A program made the position numbers and the translations under genes. Shown one piece after another: positions 18,162 to 26,767 of a stretch of DNA of 64,000 nucleotides; the first letter of the stretch is position 1, and each line of letters begins with the position of its first letter. This stretch comes from Rhodoferax sp. TS-BS-61-7 (GTDB lineage: Bacteria > Pseudomonadota > Gammaproteobacteria > Burkholderiales > Burkholderiaceae_C), in contig NZ_PTQY01000001.1 of the NCBI RefSeq assembly GCF_002943465.1, positions 992,001-1,056,000 of the forward strand, given 5' to 3'. The notes under the pieces are model-generated. The model made no database searches. It saw only the letters and a list, made by a program, of their open reading frames with translations, and was not told the DNA's origin.

Positions 18162-18986
18162 TCAGGGGGTGTAGAGGACTGCGCGTGGTGCGCGGCACAG
18201 GCCCCAGAGCTGCAGGCCGGCCTGCAGCGCCATGGCCACGGCCAGGTCGGTAGGGGCCGAAATGGTGGCCAGCAGCGGCACCTGCAGGCGCACACACTTG
18301 CGCACCAGCTCGTGGCTGGCGCGGCTGCTCATGAGCACCCAACCCGGCTCGCCGTTCGGGCCCAGGCGGCCGCTGCGGGCCAGTGTGCCCAGCAATTTGT
18401 CTAGCGCGTTGTGGCGGCCTACGTCTTCCATCAGCAGCGTCACCTCACCCTCCGGCGTGGCCCAGGCCGCGGCGTGCAGCGAGCCGCAGACCGCGTTGAG
18501 CACTTGCCGCGGCGCCATGGCCTCGAACGCACGCAGCACCGTGGCCACGGGCAGCGCACGCACCCAAGGTTGCTCGGGCATGCGGGGCGGCGCCAGGTCT
18601 AGCGCCTGCAGGCTGTCCAGCCCGCACACGCCACAACCGGTGCGGCCCGCCATGCTGCGGCGCTGGTCTTTCAGGCGGGCAAAACAGGGGGTGGCAATCT
18701 CCAGCTGCACTTCCAGCGCGGGGCTGCCGTCCATCTGCACCGGCAGCACTTCTATGCCAAAGCACTGGCTGGCGTGGTCCAGAATGCCTTCGCTCAGCGC
18801 AAAGCCCAGGGCAAAGGCTTCCAGGTCTTGCGGCGTGGCCATCATCACCGTGTGTGAGATGCCGTTGAACACCAGCGCCACAGGCACCTCGGCCGCCAAG
18901 GTGTCGCTCAGCAGCAGCCCGTCGGGCTGGCGCAGCACCTGGCTGCGACTGAGCGGGCCGGGCAGGTCCACCAGCGTGTCATCCAT
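18162..18986 (-). CDS. fdhD: Formate dehydrogenase accessory sulfurtransferase FdhD
   Basis: FdhD passes sulfur from a cysteine desulfurase to the Mo-bis-MGD cofactor of formate dehydrogenases. The sequence shows VPVALVFNGISHTVMMATP near the N-terminus, a GRTGCGVCG cysteine loop (the sulfur-carrying CxxC), LLMEDVGRHNALDKLLG and LMSSRASHELV. The start at ATG 18986 overlaps the previous gene by 8 bases; a GTG at 19001 is the alternative. It is the last gene of the transporter-molybdoenzyme-HTH-fdhD run, matching its role in maturing the FdhF-like protein. Confidence 0.94.
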   Translation of the reverse strand: MDDTLVDLPGPLSRSQVLRQPDGLLLSDTLAAEVPVALVFNGISHTVMMATPQDLEAFALGFALSEGILDHASQCFGIEVLPVQMDGSPALEVQLEIATPCFARLKDQRRSMAGRTGCGVCGLDSLQALDLAPPRMPEQPWVRALPVATVLRAFEAMAPRQVLNAVCGSLHAAAWATPEGEVTLLMEDVGRHNALDKLLGTLARSGRLGPNGEPGWVLMSSRASHELVRKCVRLQVPLLATISAPTDLAVAMALQAGLQLWGLCRAPRAVLYTP

Positions 18987-19233
18987 GGCTGCGTTGCGCA
19001 CAGTGCTGGCGCCCGGCTTCGGTCAGGCTCACCACCCAGCGCCCCTCTTCATGGCGCATATGCACCCAGCCCGGCCCGGCCTGGCCGCCCAGTACCGCAT
19101 CGCCCATGAGCGTCAGGGCCCGCATCACCACGCTGGCCCCCACGCCCAGGCGTTTGCCCAGGCGCGGAATCGAGACCGGAGCCCCATCCTCTGCCAAGGC
19201 GCGCAGCAAGGCGCCAGACAAGTCCTCACTCAT
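18979..19233 (-). CDS. Small winged-helix protein between fdhF-like gene and fdhD
   Basis: 84 residues starting MSEDLSGALLRALAEDGAPV. The pattern SIPRLGKRLGVGASVVMRAL is a helix-turn-helix, followed by GWVHMRHEEGRWVVSLTEAG, a wing and C-terminal strand of an ArsR/MarR-like winged helix. It overlaps fdhF (4 bases, ATGA) and fdhD (8 bases), so it is co-translated with both. Function unknown: a local regulator of the formate genes, or a MoCo-linked adaptor. Confidence 0.6.
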   Translation of the reverse strand: MSEDLSGALLRALAEDGAPVSIPRLGKRLGVGASVVMRALTLMGDAVLGGQAGPGWVHMRHEEGRWVVSLTEAGRQHCAQRSHG

Positions 19234-21533
19234 GCGGCCTGCGCCTCCTTGCGCTGGTGGGGCAGCATGAGCACAGGAATGCATTTGGACGTGGGCGTGC
19301 CCGCATTGGCCGCCACCGACGACAGTGGCACCAGCGGGTTGGTCTCGGGGTAGTAGGCGGCCACACAGCCGCGCGGGATGTTGTAGCTCACCAGCTTGAA
19401 GCCGTCGGCGCGGCGCTCTTCGCCATCGTCCCACACGGTCTGGAAGTCAATCCAGTCCCCGTCCTTCATGCCCAGGGCGTGGATGTCCTCGGCGTTGGCA
19501 AACACCACGCGGCGCTGGCCATAGACGCCGCGGTAGCGGTCGTCGGCCCCATAGATGGTGGTGTTGTACTGGTCGTGCGAGCGTGTGGTCATCAGTGCAA
19601 ACACAATCGCGTCGCCCTTGCGCTCGCGGGCGCGCTGCAGCGGCGTGCCGGTGGGCACCTGGTGGGTCTTGAACACGGCCTTGTGGCTCGCGGTGTTCCA
19701 CACCCGTTCGCTGGCGGTGTTGCGCAGGCGAAAGCCGCCGGGCACTTTGACGCGCTGATTGAAGTCTTTGAAGTCGGGGAACACGGCCTCGATCTTGTCG
19801 CGGATGCGGCTGTAGTCTTCCAGCAGCCAGAGCCAGGGCGTCTGGCTGCGGCCCGCCAAAGTAGCGGCGGCCAGGCGGGCCACGATGGCAGGCTCAGACA
19901 GCAGGTGTTCAGATGCTGGCGGGTTAATGCCCACCGAAATGTGCACCATGCTCATCGAATCTTCCACCGTCACGCCCTGCACGCCAGCGGCCTGCATGTC
20001 GATCTCGGTGCGGCCCAGGCAGGGCAAGATCAGCGCGGCCTTGCCATGCACGATGTGGCTGCGGTTGAGCTTGGTGGTCACATGCACCGTCAGGTCGCAG
20101 TTGCGCAGCGCCTTCCAGGTTTGCACGGTGTCGGGCGTGGCGGCGGCAAAGTTGCCCCCCAACGCAAAGAACACCTTGCCATGGCCGTCGAGCATGGCCT
20201 GGATGGACTCCACCGTGTTGTAGCCATGGGCGCGTGGGGGTTCAAAACCAAACACCTTTTGCAGGTTGTCGAGCAGCGCCACCGGCGGTGCCTCCCAAAT
20301 ACCCATGGTGCGGTCGCCCTGCACATTGCTGTGGCCACGCACCGGGCAAGGCCCGGCGCCGGGGCGGCCGATGTTGCCGCGCATGAGCAGCAGGTTGACG
20401 ATCATCTGAATGGTGGCCACCGAGTTCTGGTGCTGGGTGATGCCCATGCCCCAGCAAGCAATCACGCTGCGGGCCTGGCGGTACACCTCGGCGGCGGCGC
20501 GGATCTGCTCCTGCGCCAAGCCACATTCGGCCTCCAGCAGGTCCCACGACTCGGCGCGCAGGTTGGCCAGCAGCGCATCAAAACCCGTGGTGTGCTCGGC
20601 AATAAAGGCCTGGTCCAACACGTCCTCGCCCTGGTCTTGCAGCTCCACCAAGTGCTTCATCATGCCTTTGACAAAGGCAAAGTCGCCGCCAATGCGCAGC
20701 TGGAAATAGTGGGTGCTGATCTGCGTGTCGCCGCCCGTGGCCATCTGCAGCTTGTCCTGCGGGTCGGCAAAACGCTCCAGCCCGCGTTCGCGCAGCGGGT
20801 TCAGGCTCACAATGCGCGCGCCGCGCTTGGCGGCCTGGCGCAGCTCGCCCAGCATGCGCGGGTGGTTGGTGCCAGGGTTCTGGCCGAAGATGAAGATGGC
20901 GTCGGCCTGCTCAAAGTCGTCCAGCGTGACGGTGCCCTTGCCCACGCCCACGCTCTCGCGCATGCCGGTGCCGCTGGGCTCGTGGCACATATTGGAGCAG
21001 TCGGGAAAGTTGTTGGTGCCGTACTCGCGCACAAACAGCTGGTACAAAAAAGCGGCCTCGTTGCTGGCGCGGCCCGAGGTGTAGAAGATGGCCTCGTTCG
21101 GGTCGGGCAGCGCATTCAGGTATTTGGCAATCAACGCAAAGGCGTCGTCCCAGGCGATGGGTAAATATTTGTCAGTCGCCGCGTCATAGACCATGGGTTC
21201 GGTCAGGCGGCCCTGGTCTTCCAGGTAAAAGTCGCTTTGTGTGGCCAGCTCGGCCACGGTGTGCTGCGCAAAAAAATCAGCCGTCACACGGCGTGCGGTC
21301 GCCTCGGCGGCCACGGCCTTGGCGCCGTTTTCGCAAAATTCAAACGTGGAGGCATGGTTGCGGTCGGGCCAGGCACAACCCGGGCAGTCAAAACCATCGG
21401 GCTGGTTGGCGGACAGCAGGGTCTTGGCTCCCTTGATGGGAATGTCCTGCTTGAGCAAGGCCTTGCCCACACTGCGCAAGGCACCCCAGCCACCGGCCGG
21501 GCCGTTGTACAACACCACTTTCTGCTCACTCAT
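19230..21533 (-). CDS. FdhF/YdeP-family molybdopterin oxidoreductase
   Basis: 767 residues. The N-terminus has FDCPGCAWPDRNH and FCENG, cysteines suited to an Fe-S cluster. TSGRASNEAAFLYQLFVREYG and SNMCHEPSG supply the likely Mo-coordinating cysteine, and FGQNPGTNHPRML and NPLRERGLERF bind the pterins. FALMTTRSHDQYNTTIYG begins the C-terminal dinucleotide-binding domain. The family includes E. coli YdeP, linked to acid resistance, and formate-dehydrogenase-like enzymes. There is no NADH or quinone partner subunit. Tight coupling to fdhD and an oxalate/formate transporter suggests formate or a related small acid as substrate (inference). Confidence 0.88.
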   Translation of the reverse strand: MSEQKVVLYNGPAGGWGALRSVGKALLKQDIPIKGAKTLLSANQPDGFDCPGCAWPDRNHASTFEFCENGAKAVAAEATARRVTADFFAQHTVAELATQSDFYLEDQGRLTEPMVYDAATDKYLPIAWDDAFALIAKYLNALPDPNEAIFYTSGRASNEAAFLYQLFVREYGTNNFPDCSNMCHEPSGTGMRESVGVGKGTVTLDDFEQADAIFIFGQNPGTNHPRMLGELRQAAKRGARIVSLNPLRERGLERFADPQDKLQMATGGDTQISTHYFQLRIGGDFAFVKGMMKHLVELQDQGEDVLDQAFIAEHTTGFDALLANLRAESWDLLEAECGLAQEQIRAAAEVYRQARSVIACWGMGITQHQNSVATIQMIVNLLLMRGNIGRPGAGPCPVRGHSNVQGDRTMGIWEAPPVALLDNLQKVFGFEPPRAHGYNTVESIQAMLDGHGKVFFALGGNFAAATPDTVQTWKALRNCDLTVHVTTKLNRSHIVHGKAALILPCLGRTEIDMQAAGVQGVTVEDSMSMVHISVGINPPASEHLLSEPAIVARLAAATLAGRSQTPWLWLLEDYSRIRDKIEAVFPDFKDFNQRVKVPGGFRLRNTASERVWNTASHKAVFKTHQVPTGTPLQRARERKGDAIVFALMTTRSHDQYNTTIYGADDRYRGVYGQRRVVFANAEDIHALGMKDGDWIDFQTVWDDGEERRADGFKLVSYNIPRGCVAAYYPETNPLVPLSSVAANAGTPTSKCIPVLMLPHQRKEAQAA

Positions 21534-21550
21534 ATCACCCCCAGTCGTTA

Positions 21551-21595
21551 CTGCCCCAAAGGGCAGACAGGCGCGGAAAAAAGTCTCCGCGCCTG
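21551..21595. promoter_or_regulatory. Two tandem hairpins upstream of the molybdoenzyme gene
   Basis: CTGCCC-CAAA-GGGCAG (21551-21566) is followed by CAGGCGCGGA (21568-21577) paired with TCCGCGCCTG (21586-21595). Both are perfect. There is no T-run on either side, so they look like a processing, stability or attenuation element between the OFA transporter stop and the fdhF-like start rather than a plain terminator. Confidence 0.4.
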
Positions 21596-21722
21596 CCTTG
21601 GTTCATACCCGCAATCCTCGCCTCAGCGCAATGCCCAACCCAAAACCTGTTTTGCAAGTGGGGGTAAGGCTGCGCACAGCGGGGAAAGCGGTCTTCGTTA
21701 CGTGTCTGCCGTTATCGGCCGA

Positions 21723-23351
21723 TCAGGCAAAGAACTTGGCCACGCTCAGCAAGGTGCGGTACACACCCCATGCCAAGGGCAGGCCCACGGCCAACCAGGC
21801 AAAAGCCACCACCCAGGTAGGGATGGTGTCTGCGCCGCCAGAGCTGGTGCCAACTTCCGATGCCGCAGCACGCTCGTGCGCCAGCTTCTTCTCATCTGCC
21901 AGTTCAGCGTCGGTCATGAACCACTTGTTGTCCAGCGGACGCACCAGCAGGTTGCAGATCAAGCCCACCACCAGCATGCCCACCAGGATGTACATGGTCT
22001 GGTTGTAGACCTGTTCACGCGGAAGGCCCAGACCCAACTGGTACTCACGCATGTAGTTCACCACCACCGGGCCCAACACGCCAGCGGTCGCCCAGGCGGT
22101 CAACAAACGGCCGTGGATCGCGCCCACCATCTGGGTGCCGAAGATGTCGGCCAGGTAGGCGGGCACGGTGGCAAAGCCGCCGCCGTACATACTCAAGATC
22201 ACGCAGAAGGCACCCACAAACAGCACAATGCTGCCCGCTGCAGCGCTGCCGGGAACGCTGAAGTACATCAGGCCACCCAACACGAAGAACACGATGTAGG
22301 TGATCTTGCGACCCATCTTGTCGGACAGACTGGCCCAGAAGAAACGGCCACCAATGTTGAACAGCGAGAGCAGCGCAGTAAAGCCGGCGGCCACCGTGGC
22401 AATTGCGGCCAGCTGGGTTTTGTCCAGCTCACCGAATTTGGCGGGGATACCGATCAAGGAACCGCCGAACACTTCTTGCAACATGGGCGAAGCCATACCG
22501 ATCACACCGATGCCGGCGCTCACGTTCATGCACAGCACCATCCAGATGAGCCAGAACTGGGGAATGCCCCAGACCTTTTTCACGTGCACGTGTTTTTGCG
22601 TGATCATGGCGTTGTTCACCTGTGCGGGCGGAGGGGTCCAGCCTGCGGGCTTCCAGCCAGTTTCAGGCACGCGGTAGCCAAAGGCACCGGCCATCATGAA
22701 CACAAAGTAGATCAGCGCCATCACCACGAAGGTCTGCATCACGCCCACATCGGTGGGGGTGGCAAAGTACTTCATCAGGTCAGCCGCCAGCGGGGAGCCG
22801 ATCATGGCACCGCCGCCAAAGCCCATGATGGCCATGCCGGTGGCCATGCCACGGCGGTCCGGGAACCACTTGATCAGCGTAGATACGGGCGAGATGTAGC
22901 CCAGGCCCAGGCCAATGCCGCCAATGACGCCGGAGCCCAGAATCATGAGCCAGAACTGGTGGGTCTTGATACCGATGGCAGAGATCAACATACCGCCACA
23001 CCAGCAAACCGCCGACACCACGCCGGCCTTGCGCGGACCAGCACGTTCCAGCCAACCGCCCCATGTGGCAGCGCTGGAACCCAGCAACACAAAGAACAGG
23101 GTGTACATCCAACCCAGGGTGGAGATTTGCCAATCACAACTGGTGGTGAACAGCTGCCCCCAAAAACCGACATCGGGAGCGCATTTGATGGCGTCCTTGA
23201 TACCTAAAGCTTTGGACAGGGGCAACCAGAACACCGAGAAGCCATAGGCCATGCCGATGCACAAGTGAATGGCCAGAGCGGCTGGGGGTACCAGCCATCG
23301 GTTGAAGCCGGGACCGGCAATGATCCGTTCCTTATCGAGTAATCCAGACAT
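21723..23351 (-). CDS. OFA-family oxalate/formate antiporter (MFS)
   Basis: A 542-residue major facilitator with about 12 membrane helices: WLVPPAALAIHLCIGMAYGF, ISTLGWMYTLFFVLLGSSAA, MILGSGVIGGIGLGLGY, PVSTLIKWFPDRRGMATGMA (the MFS signature loop). A soluble loop of about 45 residues lies between helices 6 and 7 (VPETGWKPAGWTPPP). The OFA family includes OxlT, which swaps oxalate for formate. The C-terminus has an extra helix. Downstream on the same strand are the molybdoenzyme and fdhD, so the cluster probably imports and oxidises formate or related acids. Confidence 0.88.
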   Translation of the reverse strand: MSGLLDKERIIAGPGFNRWLVPPAALAIHLCIGMAYGFSVFWLPLSKALGIKDAIKCAPDVGFWGQLFTTSCDWQISTLGWMYTLFFVLLGSSAATWGGWLERAGPRKAGVVSAVCWCGGMLISAIGIKTHQFWLMILGSGVIGGIGLGLGYISPVSTLIKWFPDRRGMATGMAIMGFGGGAMIGSPLAADLMKYFATPTDVGVMQTFVVMALIYFVFMMAGAFGYRVPETGWKPAGWTPPPAQVNNAMITQKHVHVKKVWGIPQFWLIWMVLCMNVSAGIGVIGMASPMLQEVFGGSLIGIPAKFGELDKTQLAAIATVAAGFTALLSLFNIGGRFFWASLSDKMGRKITYIVFFVLGGLMYFSVPGSAAAGSIVLFVGAFCVILSMYGGGFATVPAYLADIFGTQMVGAIHGRLLTAWATAGVLGPVVVNYMREYQLGLGLPREQVYNQTMYILVGMLVVGLICNLLVRPLDNKWFMTDAELADEKKLAHERAAASEVGTSSGGADTIPTWVVAFAWLAVGLPLAWGVYRTLLSVAKFFA

Positions 23352-23430
23352 TAAGTCTCCTTTGGGATTGATGAAAACACTGGCTCACCAGCATCCAACG
23401 TGGCGGGCCGAAGTGTCACAGGTCAAGCCG

Positions 23431-23451
23431 GATGAATCCAATTGATTCATC
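23431..23451. promoter_or_regulatory. Inverted repeat upstream of the OFA transporter
   Basis: GATGAATC-CAATT-GATTCATC with 8-base perfect arms, about 80 bases upstream of the transporter start and followed by a third half-site (TTGATTCA, 23459-23466). The arrangement suits a dimeric regulator, possibly the LysR protein at 25143-26090, but no binding site is known here. Confidence 0.45.
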
Positions 23452-23465
23452 ACATGCATTGATTC

Positions 23466-23495
23466 AAAAAATAAATGCTGCGCAGCAGCATTTAT
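23466..23495 (-). terminator. Intrinsic terminator of the chemoreceptor gene
   Basis: ATAAATGCTGC (23471-23481) and GCAGCATTTAT (23485-23495) form an 11-base-pair stem that includes the chemoreceptor stop codon (23492-23494). On the minus strand it is followed by a run of T. Confidence 0.75.
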
Positions 23496-25033
23496 GAATG
23501 GGTCTTGAAGCTGTTGACTGCCGCGCCCAGGGTGTGAGCTTGGTCGCGCATCTTCATGGCGGCGGCGGCGGCTTGCTCCACCAGCGCGGCGTTTTGCTGC
23601 GTCATCTGGTCGATCTCGGAGACGCTGCGGTTCACGCTCTCGATGCCAGCGCGCTGCTCCTGGCTGGCGTGGGCAATGCCGTCGATGTAGCGCACCACCT
23701 CGGAGATGGAGCCAGTGATGTGCTCCATGGCCTCGCGCGTCTTGTCTACCAGGGTGCTGCCAGCGGCCACGCTGCTGACCGACGCACTGATGAGGTCCTT
23801 GATCTCATGGGCGGCATTGGCCGAGCGCTGCGCCAGGCTGCGCACCTCGGATGCCACCACCGCAAAACCGCGCCCCTGCTCGCCAGCACGGGCGGCTTCC
23901 ACCGCAGCGTTCAGGGCCAGGATGTTGGTCTGGAAAGCAATGCCTTCAATGAGCGCAATGATGTCGTTGATCTTGTGGGCGCTGGCCGAAATCTGCCCCA
24001 TGGTGTGCACCACCTGCTGCACCACAGCACCGCCGTTGCTAGCCACCCCGGAAACCGACGCGACCAGGCTGTTGAGCTGGGCCGCCTGATCGGCCGTTTG
24101 CGCCACAGTGGCGGTCAGCTCATGCACGGCAGAGGCCGCTGCATTCACTTCGCTGGCCTGTTTTTCCGTGCGATTGGCCAAGTCCACGTTGCCATCGGCA
24201 ATTTCGTTGGTGCCCATGGACACCACGGACGCCGAGCCACGCACCTTGTCGATCAACACCGTCAGCCCCACATTGATGCTGTTGATGGCCAACAGCACCT
24301 GGCCAATGTCGTCGCTGGAGTTGACATGCACCTGCTGGGTCAGATCGCCAGAGGCCATGCGCTGCGAAGCCGCCCTGCCCGCACTGAGAGGCCGGGCCAC
24401 AAAGTGGTTCATGAGCCCATAGGTGCTGATCCACAACAGCACCAGCATCACGGCGACCATCCCCCATTCCATGGGTTGGTCCAGCTGTCCGCCCAAGCCC
24501 AGAAATATGGCTTGCACCACCGCATACACCGCGGAGACACGCCATGCCATAGCGGCCGACAACCCCATGCCGGGCGAGGCGGTGATGTCCAGCCCCACAA
24601 ACAAAATTCCGATCACACGGCCCGAGGCATCGTGCACCGGCTCGTAACGCGTCAGGTACTGCTTGCCAAAAATGGTGGCGTACCCCAGATGTGCACGACC
24701 TTGTAACAAATCGTTATAGGCCGGCTGCGACCGGTCCAAAGGCGTGCCGATCGCACGCTGACCGTCCTGCTTGCGCACCGAGGTGGTGATGCGGATGAAG
24801 TCATCGCCATCGCGCACAAACACCGTGGCCACCAAACCAGTGGCCTGGCTAAAACCATCGGGCAGTGCGAAGTCGAGATTGAGGGTGTGCTGGCCATTGC
24901 GCAGCACAGCGACCTGGCGGTCTTGCACCAGAACACGCTGCTTGCCATCCAGAGAAAAAACGCCTGGCAGGCTGGCAGCGAACTTGCGGGCCGCCGCATT
25001 GACCCGCCGTGCGGGACCGGTAAAAGGAAACAT
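23492..25033 (-). CDS. Methyl-accepting chemotaxis protein with Cache 3/Cache 2-like sensor
   Basis: 513 residues from ATG 25033 ([17 protein letters not shown]); a GTG at 25120 would add 29 residues with no typical features. The sensor domain (about 10-150) contains [12 protein letters not shown] and [19 protein letters not shown] as in single-Cache periplasmic sensors. Two hydrophobic helices (about 165-215) follow, then a HAMP-like linker ([19 protein letters not shown]) and the signalling hairpin with [20 protein letters not shown]. The C-terminus lacks a CheR pentapeptide. Its position beside an oxalate/formate transporter suggests taxis to such acids (inference). Confidence 0.87.
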   Translation of the reverse strand: MFPFTGPARRVNAAARKFAASLPGVFSLDGKQRVLVQDRQVAVLRNGQHTLNLDFALPDGFSQATGLVATVFVRDGDDFIRITTSVRKQDGQRAIGTPLDRSQPAYNDLLQGRAHLGYATIFGKQYLTRYEPVHDASGRVIGILFVGLDITASPGMGLSAAMAWRVSAVYAVVQAIFLGLGGQLDQPMEWGMVAVMLVLLWISTYGLMNHFVARPLSAGRAASQRMASGDLTQQVHVNSSDDIGQVLLAINSINVGLTVLIDKVRGSASVVSMGTNEIADGNVDLANRTEKQASEVNAAASAVHELTATVAQTADQAAQLNSLVASVSGVASNGGAVVQQVVHTMGQISASAHKINDIIALIEGIAFQTNILALNAAVEAARAGEQGRGFAVVASEVRSLAQRSANAAHEIKDLISASVSSVAAGSTLVDKTREAMEHITGSISEVVRYIDGIAHASQEQRAGIESVNRSVSEIDQMTQQNAALVEQAAAAAMKMRDQAHTLGAAVNSFKTHS

Positions 25034-25142
25034 CGATGTCCAATCCAAAACTGCAGGACCTCCCCCGCAGACTACGAAATAACCTTTAAAAACCAGGGTC
25101 GCTAGCCGGCGTTTGTACACCAGTTTTCTTGACCAAAATCAA

Positions 25143-26090
25143 TTAAAACGGTAACAAAAGCCCGCTATATGTCGCCGCATGGCGCAACCATGCGGCATCG
25201 TGCGCCAGCGCCTGGGCGGCCTCCATCGCCCTGGAAGGCCGCACCTGCGCATGGCTCATAAAACCGATGGGCGTGAGCACCTGCGGGCTCTCCAACGGCA
25301 GTGCCTCCAGCTCACGGTAGCCACGCACTGCCGCCACCAATGCCCCCGGCATCACACTGCACACCTGCCCGTCCACCACGCTCAAGGCCATGGTCAAGAT
25401 GGAGTTGGTTTCAATGCTGGCCTGCACCTGGCAGCCCACACTGGCAAAGGCGGCGTTAACGATGGTGCGGTTGTGCATGTCGGGCGTGAGTAAGCACAGA
25501 GCGTGCCCAGCGGCGGCCTGCCAAGTGAGTGGCGCCCCCACCTGCAATTCAACCGCATGTGGCACGGCAGCACGACGTAACAAAAAGTAATGTTCCACAT
25601 ACTGCGGCAGGGCCTTGAGCTTGCCGCCACGCAAGCCCATGCGCTCGGTGTAACCCAGGCCCAAATCGATCGAGAGGTTGTCCAGCCGGTTCTCCAGCTC
25701 CGACGAACTAAGGGACAGCACCACCGGCATGATGCCCGGGTGGCGTGCCTGCAGCATGGCGGCAAAACGCGCTGCAATCGGCATGGCCGTGGGCACCGCC
25801 CCGATGGTCAAGCCACCGGCCGGGCGGTCCACCGTGCTCTTGAGTGTTTGCTGCAACACCAACTGCTCATGCAGCATGCGCTGCGCAGCCGACAGCACCT
25901 GCTCGCCCTCCTGGGTCAGCCCTGCAAACGTGCGCCCCCGGTGAACAATCACCACCCCAAACTCCTCCTCCAGCGCACGCAAGGCATTGGAGAGCGCGGG
26001 CTGGGTGATGTGACAGGCCTCGGCAGCGCGCGCAAAGTGGCGGTGCTCATTCAGCGCCACCAGATATTTCATGGAAGCCAGAAGGTTCAT
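25143..26090 (-). CDS. LysR-family regulator upstream of the formate/oxalate cluster
   Basis: 315 residues. The N-terminal winged HTH is MKYLVALNEHRHFARAAEAC with ITQPALSNALRALEEEFG. The effector domain (about 92-300) begins GGLTIGAVPTAMP. It belongs to the group of LysR proteins often found beside fdhD/formate-dehydrogenase genes. It is the most upstream gene on the minus strand of this cluster and probably controls it, although not from an adjacent divergent promoter. Confidence 0.87.
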   Translation of the reverse strand: MNLLASMKYLVALNEHRHFARAAEACHITQPALSNALRALEEEFGVVIVHRGRTFAGLTQEGEQVLSAAQRMLHEQLVLQQTLKSTVDRPAGGLTIGAVPTAMPIAARFAAMLQARHPGIMPVVLSLSSSELENRLDNLSIDLGLGYTERMGLRGGKLKALPQYVEHYFLLRRAAVPHAVELQVGAPLTWQAAAGHALCLLTPDMHNRTIVNAAFASVGCQVQASIETNSILTMALSVVDGQVCSVMPGALVAAVRGYRELEALPLESPQVLTPIGFMSHAQVRPSRAMEAAQALAHDAAWLRHAATYSGLLLPF

Positions 26091-26155
26091 GTCGCAAAGT
26101 CCGGTGGTTGAGGGGAGCGCGATTATGCGGGCGCGCCTGCTATTCTTGCCCCGCC

Positions 26156-26719
26156 ATGAACACCTCTACCGCACTCGACACCCTGCTCAGCCGCTATTCG
26201 CTGGGCGTGAAACACCTGACCGAACCCGCCCCCGATACCGCCCAGCTGCAGACCATGGTGGCCGCTGCGCTGCGCGCGCCCGACCATGCCGAGCTGGTGC
26301 CGTTCCGGCTGGTGGTGGTGCGGGAACACGCGCGCGACCGGCTGGCCGATCTGTTTGCCGAGCACGCCCTGCGCAAGGGCAAAGACACGGAGGGCGTGGC
26401 CATGGAACGCGAGCGCGCCCTGCGTGCGCCAGTGACGGTAGCGGTGCTGGCCCGCATCGACCTGGGCCACCCGCTGGTGCCCGCGCACGAGCAGTGGATG
26501 TGTGTGGGTGGTGCCGTTACCAACTTTTTGAACGCGGCCCATGCGCTGGGTTTTGCCGGCAAGATGCTCAGCGGCGACAAGGCACGCGCGCCGCACATCG
26601 CACAGGCCTTTTGCGAGCCTGGCGAAACCCTGGTGGGCTGGATTGCGCTGGGCACGCCTACCCGCACACCGCACGGCGAAGCACGCAAAGACACGACACA
26701 AGCGCTACGTTTTTGGTAG
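26156..26719 (+). CDS. NAD(P)H nitroreductase (YdjA-like)
   Basis: 187 residues from ATG 26156; upstream in-frame codons to 26108 are not needed. SRYSLGVKHLTEPAPD, AALRAPDHAELVPFRLVVV and AVTNFLNAAHALGFAGKMLSG are the FMN-binding pattern of the small YdjA nitroreductases that work as dimers. FCEPGETLVGWIALGTP closes the fold. The natural substrate is unknown. The stop codon (TAG 26717-26719) lies within repeat copy D, so the repeat set the C-terminus. Confidence 0.88.
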   Translation: MNTSTALDTLLSRYSLGVKHLTEPAPDTAQLQTMVAAALRAPDHAELVPFRLVVVREHARDRLADLFAEHALRKGKDTEGVAMERERALRAPVTVAVLARIDLGHPLVPAHEQWMCVGGAVTNFLNAAHALGFAGKMLSGDKARAPHIAQAFCEPGETLVGWIALGTPTRTPHGEARKDTTQALRFW

Positions 26720-26757
26720 CTTCTCGCGCAATATTCATGGGCCTTATAGCCCTATTT
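26702..26757 (-). repeat. Short dispersed repeat, copy D
   Basis: Inverted copy. Read on the minus strand it gives GGGCTATAAGGCCCATGAAT, ATTGCGCGAG, AAGCTACCAAAAACGTAGC. It lies between the converging nitroreductase and Mrp genes and overlaps the last codons of the former. Confidence 0.8.
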
Positions 26758-26767
26758 CATCTAAAAA

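Noticed and set aside
19257-23207. Two long plus-strand ORFs (635 and 656 codons)
   Set aside because: Antisense shadows of the molybdoenzyme and OFA transporter genes, both of which match families across their whole length.
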